Positions 58,102-64,000 of a DNA stretch of 64,000 nucleotides are shown here, piece after piece (position 1 is the first letter of the stretch; each line of letters starts with the position of its first letter). Both the position numbers and the translations under genes were made by a program. The notes under the pieces were generated by a model. That model was not told the origin of the DNA. It worked only from the letters and a program-made list of their open reading frames with translations, and did not search any database. Source of the stretch: Trichomonas vaginalis G3. Taxonomy: Eukaryota > Parabasalia > Trichomonadida > Trichomonadidae. The DNA lies in assembly GCF_026262505.1 (NCBI RefSeq), contig NC_067206.1, positions 3,562,879 through 3,626,878 of the forward strand, given 5' to 3'.

Positions 58102-58215
58102 ACCTTAACGTTTAACTTCACTTTTTTATGTTTTTTGTGAAAGTGTCAAAAATAAATTGTTTTCATGAGTTTTCTACGATGTTAGAAAAAATGTTATTTT
58201 CTAATATCTTCACAT

Positions 58216-59076
58216 TCAATACTTTTTCAGCACTTTTCCGTAGTTATATATGAAAGACAATTCGAGATAAAAGTCATAGTACAATGGAATAATATGCTGC
58301 ACACCATTTATTGTGAACCAAACTTGAAAGTCAGAGAAACTGTTACTAGGTGGTTCGTAGAATTTAGAAGCAAAGTCATAAAGGTCCTTACCAATACATA
58401 GAAAACTATTGTTGCTTGAACTGAAACTTGCATGACACATAACATTTTGAGGGTCAAACACGTTTCTATAAACCATCAAATCTGCTGGTGGAAGTATAAA
58501 TTTAAATGGACCATCTGGTGGTAATGGTTCGTTCTGGTTTAGTAACCGAAGAAATTGTGCCCAAGAACGTTTGTCTACTTCCCAAAATAAAAACTCTGTA
58601 TCTCTTGGAGGGTTAATTTCAATCTTTTGAAATGAAACGGTGGAGTTCATCTTGTCATATTCTAGTTTCAGATAGTATGTTCCATTTAGTAAAGAGTCGT
58701 ATTTTTCTTGAAATTCCCAATAATATTTGTTCATTTGAGTTTGAAAGTCATCTAGAGTTTTCTCAAGACTTTCGTCTGAACGAACTGTAAAGATTCTCAT
58801 TTCGGCAAATTTGTCTATTAGACCATCAGGACCTTTATACTGCCCATGAAAATATACTGCGAACATAAATGCGTTAGTTCTATTTGAAAACAAAACTCTT
58901 CTAAATCCTATTGCCTTTGCATCTGAAGGACTTTGAAGCCAACGAATTGGATAGTCAAACCTGTATGCTCGGGATGAAATTTCTTCATCTGAAATAGTCC
59001 TACCAGCATTTGTAAAGATATAGTCTAACGGTTTTGTATCTGCTACTTTTGTTCTTTGTTTTTCAACCTGAAGCAT
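58216..59076 (-). CDS. Putative minor virion protein
   Basis: 286 residues, open frame. Beta-rich with many aromatic residues (GTYYLKLEYDKMNSTVSFQK; FLFWEVDKRSWAQFLRLLNQ) and no catalytic motif. Size and style would fit a penton or other minor capsid protein, which Polintons encode, but no alignment supports this. It lies beside PolB on the same strand. Confidence 0.4.
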   Translation of the reverse strand: MLQVEKQRTKVADTKPLDYIFTNAGRTISDEEISSRAYRFDYPIRWLQSPSDAKAIGFRRVLFSNRTNAFMFAVYFHGQYKGPDGLIDKFAEMRIFTVRSDESLEKTLDDFQTQMNKYYWEFQEKYDSLLNGTYYLKLEYDKMNSTVSFQKIEINPPRDTEFLFWEVDKRSWAQFLRLLNQNEPLPPDGPFKFILPPADLMVYRNVFDPQNVMCHASFSSSNNSFLCIGKDLYDFASKFYEPPSNSFSDFQVWFTINGVQHIIPLYYDFYLELSFIYNYGKVLKKY

Positions 59077-59222
59077 TTAATATATGTAAAAATATATTGT
59101 TTTAAAATGGTATGCCATTTCATATTTTCATCTAACAAACAAGTTTCCCAACGGTCTTCTCCAACAAACTCAGCGTACATTTCAAATAAAATAAAAATGT
59201 CACTTTTTTTAAAATAAATTTT

Positions 59223-61376
59223 TTATTTCATGCAATGTTTTATTTCTGTGCCGTCTTCAAGTATGCCCCAGGACTTACGCTTGGAGAGGACATGAACTTC
59301 GGAAAATACCTTATCTAGCTTAAAACAGCCCATCTTTTCACCGACCATTCCCATTTCAATGAGTTTGTTGTATCCTTCTTCGTTCGTCATGAGTGCGTCA
59401 ATGTTCTCATAGTAAACCTTCACTTTGGATTTGACTTCGGAGAAGAATTTGTTGTAGTTGTCAAGGACTGCCTTTGCGAACTGAGGGTAAGACCAATGTT
59501 CGACAATAGGTTTTAATGTGGTTACTAAGCCACTTTGACCTTGAGTGAATTCGTACTTCAAAACAAAAGGAGAAAACCTTTCAACAAAGTTGTCGACCTT
59601 CTCATAATGTTTACTCTTCATCTCTTGAGGTTTCTTAATGGAATATCCCCATGTCGAATTCATAAGCAATTTGAGTGTCATTGCAAGTTTGGGGTTTGAA
59701 GCTTTCCTAATATCATACAGTTGTTGTATGACTTTTCCAACTGTCTAGTTCCTTCCCGGGAACTCATCATCTTCGTTTGGAATTCCAGTCGGAATATATT
59801 GGACAAACCTCATGTATGCAGCGTTAAGGTCGACATAGTATATCTTTTCGTTTGAGTCGAACTTGTCGCAACCAATTGGTCCAGTTTGTGGAAATTCAAG
59901 TGAGTCTCTTATCTTCTGAGAAACTTCTCCTGTTATCTCATAAACATCGTCGAAGCAACCTGTTTCATATAAAACCTTCTGACCTAACTCAGATGCTCTC
60001 CAATACAATTTGACGTCAATTGGATGTCTCAATGGAAGTTTGTTTATAGCATCTTGAAGTTCTTGCAACCTCATTGGAAGTTCTTCTGGTTCAGGTTGGT
60101 ATCCGAACATACCAACCCCTTGTGGAACTGTGTACTTCTTTTGTACTAGAACTTTGTCTGGAACAACTTTTGGTCTTGCTAACAATGAAAAGTTTGTTTC
60201 GTCTTTTGGTACAAAACTTTCTGTAAGCTTGTCATCTGGAATTGGTTCCAACAAACCTTTCTCGAAAAGAATGTTTACAGCTCTGACAATGTTGCACTTA
60301 CTTTTACCAAAGAATGGGTTTGTAAGACTTTCGTTCAACATGAAGTGGTTGTGGACAATTACAATCTTCAACCATGGTAAGTCTTTGTCAACAACATAGT
60401 CGTCATGTGAAGAACCTTTAGCTGTAGGTATGTTGACTCGGATATTGACATTTGCCAACGGTGCAATTTTTGCCAATTGACCTCTGAGAATGTACCTTGT
60501 CTTCACACATGACTCAAGATACTTCATCTTTTCATCTGAAACAAGACCAGAGTTCCTGAGACATGTAAGAATGCAAGGTTCATTGACAATTGTTTCAATT
60601 GAATTGTAAATTCCATACCTTGTCAAGTCAATGTCAGACTTATTTATGAACGGGAAGTATCCAGCATGTTGTCTGACTGCTTGAGGGTTAGGTTGGTACC
60701 ATTCGAACTTGACACTTGCAATTCCTTCAATTGCATTCAAAATGTCTGAGTCGGAGTCAACCATTTGTTCTCTCTTTGTAGTCTTGAAAGCGTCAAGAAG
60801 TTTTGCGGCTGTTTGTTCATTGCCATGTGCATAGTAAATGTGACCATCCAAATCTGTTATGGTCAATCTGAGATTGTGTCCTTTCTTATTTCCGTCTTGA
60901 ATTGCAGCAAGTACTCCCATGAAGCCTTCTTTGTTCTTTCCTTCGTCAAAGTTTACTGTAAAGGTTCGACCAGATGTAATTTGACTTCTAACTTCACGAT
61001 ACTTTTCATATGCATATCTTGTTCTTTCCATGGGAGCATGTGCGTCTTCACCTTTTCCTTTTTTCCTTCTCAAAGGATGCAATTGTTCGTCATGTTTCCA
61101 GTAGAATCTGGCAAAGCCGTCGTGTCCTTCAACTTGAGGTTCACTAACATCGAAAGGCATGTCCATAAGACGTTCTTCTTCTAACCTCTCTAGTCTGTTT
61201 GGATAATTGGCACGTGCTGTTTCCAAATCCATTTCGTAGCGAAGACCAGACAATTTGTCATAGACTTTTATTGGCTTTCCCTTCCTATATTTAAAATTCT
61301 TCGAAACTCTCCAACCATATCTTTGCAACTCTACTTTTATTCTAGCAGACTTTCTATCCATTCTATATGGGGGCAT
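59223..61376 (-). pseudogene. Family B DNA polymerase of the second Maverick, broken
   Basis: About one or two breaks; ~700 residues readable, so shorter than the PolB at 37,626-41,072. Palm motif A is YYVDLNAAYMRF, motif B KLLMNSTWGYSI, and motif C reads YYENIDALMT, all in the right order. The N-terminal ~480 residues (MPPYRMDRKSARIKVELQ...) show no clear exonuclease motif by eye. Replicative polymerase of the element by family. Confidence 0.7.
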
Positions 61377-61409
61377 TTTTATAAAAATAAAAAAATATGT
61401 TTTTTTTCT

Positions 61410-61994
61410 TTACTTTACATAACCGCCTGCTGCCATGAGTCTTTGACGCCAACCCATACCAGCTAATGAAGGTTGACTTGGTTTAGTTTGGAAACTAAAC
61501 TTTGGTTTTGGTTTATCTTCAGTTTTTGGTTTCTCTTCTTCTATCGGTTTTTCGTCACTTTTCGGTTCCTCTGACTTTACTTCACTTGCAGGAACAGTTG
61601 TGTCGTCAACATCTTCATAAATATCATATGCCATTTGTTTTTGTTTTCCTTTCAACTTTTTGTGTTTGTTGTAAAGTTTAGAATATTTCGACTCTAAGTC
61701 AATGAGATGTTCTATAATGAACTGTTGGTCAGTGAAGTAAACTTTTCCATCTATTGTCTCGAAAGCTCCTTCAGACTTCAATATTTTATTTGTGAGAGTC
61801 TGTTTCTTTTTTGAGATACTAGCCGTTCCATTTCTATGAAAAGTGACTTTATAGTTAGGGTTTGTATTTCCAGACCTGGCACTTTCTATTATTGAATTTT
61901 TCTCTTCATCTGTAAGTTCTTTGACAGGTTTTGACAATGGTTCTGAACTTTTTGTTTGTGGTGTCAAATCTACCGTTTCAACTTCTTTGGTCAT
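61410..61994 (-). CDS. Hypothetical charged, Pro-rich protein
   Basis: 194 residues. Disordered ends with KPVKELTDEEKNSI and EEPKSDEKPIEEEKPKTED, a central folded segment (SGNTNPNYKVTFHRNGTASI) and the end GMGWRQRLMAAGGYVK. It lies directly upstream of PolB on the same strand. Its start is preceded by TTTTTTACTGAGATGAAATG, shared with the next gene. Not recognised. Confidence 0.5.
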   Translation of the reverse strand: MTKEVETVDLTPQTKSSEPLSKPVKELTDEEKNSIIESARSGNTNPNYKVTFHRNGTASISKKKQTLTNKILKSEGAFETIDGKVYFTDQQFIIEHLIDLESKYSKLYNKHKKLKGKQKQMAYDIYEDVDDTTVPASEVKSEEPKSDEKPIEEEKPKTEDKPKPKFSFQTKPSQPSLAGMGWRQRLMAAGGYVK

Positions 61995-62013
61995 TTCATC
62001 TCAGTAAAAAATT

Positions 62014-62178
62014 TTAGTTTGGTTTGTTTTCAACTGGTTGTTGTTGTGGAGGTGGGATGGTTCCTTTAATAATATCATTCAGTTTCACATGCTGAGCCTG
62101 ACTATATGGTATCGGTTTAAATGCTGGAAGCCGACAAATCCATCTTGAACTCATTTGTCTCAATGCTGCATTGTTCAT
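62014..62178 (-). CDS. Short hypothetical protein
   Basis: 54 residues (MNNAALRQMSSRWICRLPAF...), ending in PPPQQQPVENKPN. The upstream TTTTTTATTGAGATGAAATG is almost the same as that before the 61,994 start, which supports it as a real gene. Confidence 0.45.
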   Translation of the reverse strand: MNNAALRQMSSRWICRLPAFKPIPYSQAQHVKLNDIIKGTIPPPQQQPVENKPN

Positions 62179-62197
62179 TTCATCTCAATAAAAAACT

Positions 62198-62599
62198 TTA
62201 CATTCCCCACGTTTGAGGCGGTTGAGGTTGGTTATTGTTTACCCACTGTTGTGCATGGTTATATCCTCTGTTAAAGAATCTTTCACCTTGGTCCATATAG
62301 TGTCCTGCTTGGTTATAGTAGTCATTTGCTTTGTTATAATAATTTCCTGCTTGTCTTCCTACATTGTCCATCCATCCTTGAACTTTTCCTCTTGTTTCAG
62401 GATTTGGAATAAGATTTGTTGCATCTCGTGCTACAGCCCAACCTTTCTGTACAGTTTGTATAATAGGTTGTGCTTTCTCTTTAAGTATACCTAATGTACT
62501 CAAAATCTTCCTTCCAACTCCAAATACACCTCTGGCTATTGTTCCCACTGCGGGCAAAAATCTGGATGCAACTCCTGCTAATGCGCCAAATAAACCCAT
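62198..62599 (-). CDS. Amphipathic Gly/Ala-start protein, possible minor capsid
   Basis: 133 residues. The hydrophobic, Gly/Ala-rich N-terminus (MGLFGALAGVASRFLPAVGT) is followed by a basic stretch and a Gln/Asn/Tyr-rich tail with repeated YYNKANDYYNQAGHY units. It resembles the small proteins at 19,816-20,265 in plan. A membrane-active minor capsid protein is one possibility. Confidence 0.5.
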   Translation of the reverse strand: MGLFGALAGVASRFLPAVGTIARGVFGVGRKILSTLGILKEKAQPIIQTVQKGWAVARDATNLIPNPETRGKVQGWMDNVGRQAGNYYNKANDYYNQAGHYMDQGERFFNRGYNHAQQWVNNNQPQPPQTWGM

Positions 62600-62616
62600 T
62601 TCTTATAGGGTAAAAA

Positions 62617-63580
62617 ATGACGAATCCGAACAAGGACCCCTATGTTTCTAAAGCGACAAAGAAAGCACTCATGATAAAAATCTTTAGTTCAACACCAAAT
62701 GCTTGGTTTAAGGATATCTTGGAAAACATTCCGAGAGTTAGAACAGATGGACCTCCATACTGGTTAATATTTGTTGGTCAAAACACAAGATACTGTGAAG
62801 CCATACCATTATGGTCCAAAAATATTTTAGATGTGAAAACTGCTTTGACAATATTCGTTGACAAATACCATCCAACAAAACTGACATCTGACTGTGAAAG
62901 TTCTTTCAAATCAGATGATGTAAAAAACTATCTGCGTTCAAAAAATGTAAACCAATATTTCATTGTCGACCAAAACCATTCTGCTCTTGGTGTCATTGAC
63001 GGTTGTATAAAAATGTTAAGAGACTTAAACCAACCACAAGGTGGTGAAGCAAATGAAATGTCATATGACGACAAATATAGACACTTCTCCATGGCAAAGA
63101 TGAGACAAGTTTTAAATATTTACAATAACCGTAAACAAAAAGGTTTGGGAAACCACTCCCCGAAGAAATGAAAACAACCCTGACTTAGAGAAAGACTATA
63201 TATTTAATAATTTAGTCAAAAGAGACAAACAAGAAAGAATGCCGGGCTTCAAACTTCAGAAAGGTGACAAAGTAAAAATAGAAATACCTAAACGCGACCC
63301 ATATGAAAATACTATTGACTATGACAACAATGGGAACCCGACAGGTACTCACATTCGTGTTCGTAAAAATAGAAGAAAGTATACAAGAGAATATTATGAA
63401 GTTTTAGGCAAACATGGCAAAATGTACACACTGCAAGCAGAAGAAAAACTACTATTGTCAGACCTCGTTTCAAACTTGTCAAAGTTCAAGGTGGTATACT
63501 TTCAAAGACAGTTCCTAACAAATATAAGACAACTCCTGACGAATATGCTAAAGAAGTTGAAAATGACGACTAAGCAATTC
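62617..63580 (+). pseudogene. rve integrase of the second Maverick, broken
   Basis: About one or two breaks. The core reads PYWLIFVGQNTRYCEAIPLW, KLTSDCESSF and NHSALGVI...MLRDLNQ, then a C-terminal LQKGDKVKIEIPKR and RRKYTREYYEVLGKHGKMYT SH3-like part. It is closer in motif wording to the integrase at 7,592-8,635 than to that at 36,024-36,977. It faces the fibre gene. Confidence 0.75.
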
Positions 63581-64000
63581 TATACCATGCGTAAACTGTC
63601 ATGTAAGGTGGCATGTATTCTTTACTTTGTCCCGTTGTTTGCGTATATCCTGAAACGAAATGTGTATGGTTTCCTTCTCCCTGAGTGTCACTCCAATAAC
63701 AATTTATAGCAAACTTAACGTCGTCTTTAACATCATATCCTTTACCTTTTGTCATTCCTGACCAATCCCAATATCTATGCTTATGCCAACCTGCTTGAGA
63801 TGTACTTAAATCTATGTAATGACTGTGTGCAGGTAAATTTTCACCTGAAATCGTTTTACTTCCACCCGTTTCCTTTGAAGAGTTTGCACAATACAAAAAC
63901 CTGTCGACTATTTGTTCCCATGCACCAACACCAAACATTACTTGAGGACCTCTTGCATCCATAGATGTATAAATAGAACCTACTGGGTTCATTAAATCAA
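63570..64000 (-). CDS. Phage-like fibre/collar protein tip, cut by window edge
   Basis: The last ~143 residues of a fibre protein; the rest lies beyond the window. From NPVGSIYTSMDARGPQ to GQSKEYMPP it is identical in protein to the fibre at 27,298-28,779, and only the final residues differ (YMTVYAWYRIA against FVTIFAWYRVQ). The surrounding genes belong to a different Maverick family, so the tip was exchanged recently. Confidence 0.85.
   Translation of the reverse strand, partial: DLMNPVGSIYTSMDARGPQVMFGVGAWEQIVDRFLYCANSSKETGGSKTISGENLPAHSHYIDLSTSQAGWHKHRYWDWSGMTKGKGYDVKDDVKFAINCYWSDTQGEGNHTHFVSGYTQTTGQSKEYMPPYMTVYAWYRIA

Larger units (their letters stand above)
44280..64000. mobile_element. 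Second Maverick family, decayed, open at right edge
   Basis: It carries capsid, D5-like helicase, packaging ATPase, KilA-N, PolB, integrase and fibre genes that differ clearly from those of the 18,998-42,821 element. Several genes are broken (about ten or more breaks in all), so it reads as an older fossil. The left end is not fixed: a terminal repeat may begin near 44,280, but its partner would lie beyond the window. Confidence 0.75.

Overview
The window looks like protist nuclear DNA made almost entirely of mobile elements. It is AT-rich, uses the standard genetic code, and I find no convincing host gene in 64 kb. The best match is Trichomonas vaginalis (Parabasalia) or a close relative. 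Three things point there: a ~1.3 kb mariner that fits the known Tvmar1 family; several large Polinton/Maverick elements with bacteriophage-like fibre and KilA-N genes, which are very abundant in that genome; and hAT relics. The species call is inferred from remembered family features, not from a search.

Layout. (1) 1-13.9 kb: Maverick-derived sequence, probably pieces of more than one copy. It holds a decayed PrimPol-SF3 helicase, a KilA-N gene, an integrase, a fibre-tip fragment, a second helicase relic and several tandem repeats. A 2,272 bp non-coding element with a TTAA target duplication is inserted beside the KilA-N gene. (2) 14.0-18.99 kb: a stretch rich in RNA-like hairpins, a decayed hAT transposase, a degenerate tandem repeat and AT-rich spacer. 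(3) 18,998-42,821: one whole-looking Maverick of 23,824 bp with ~580 bp terminal inverted repeats, AG...CT ends and a perfect 6-bp target duplication (ATTTTT). It carries capsid, packaging ATPase, fibre, PrimPol-helicase, KilA-N, integrase and a protein-primed-type PolB containing an HNH-like module. Nested in it are a Tvmar1-like mariner (24,178-25,475) and a 2.45 kb element (33,053-35,502) carrying a chain of four long hairpins. (4) 42.83-44.3 kb: spacer with palindromes and hairpins. (5) ~44.3 kb to the end: a second Maverick family, decayed, open at the right edge, with its own capsid, helicase, ATPase, PolB and integrase.

How the parts relate. In the whole Maverick, the left half is morphogenesis (capsid, ATPase, fibre) and the right half is genome maintenance (PrimPol-helicase, KilA-N regulator, integrase, PolB). 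The most interesting signals are modular. A PrimPol-helicase gene is bracketed by inverted, iteron-bearing arms in two separate places. KilA-N genes share identical ends but have unrelated DNA-binding cores, and two of those cores also lie side by side at 56.6-56.9 kb, one with an apparent 16-bp inversion. One leader sequence sits in front of different genes, with palindromes between the genes. The same fibre tip occurs in two Maverick families whose capsids differ. Together these suggest cassette exchange among Mavericks in one nucleus.

Limits. Family calls come from motifs and reading by eye. Many small proteins are unrecognised. Maverick copies are treated as fossils: only outer extents, parts and rough numbers of breaks are given.
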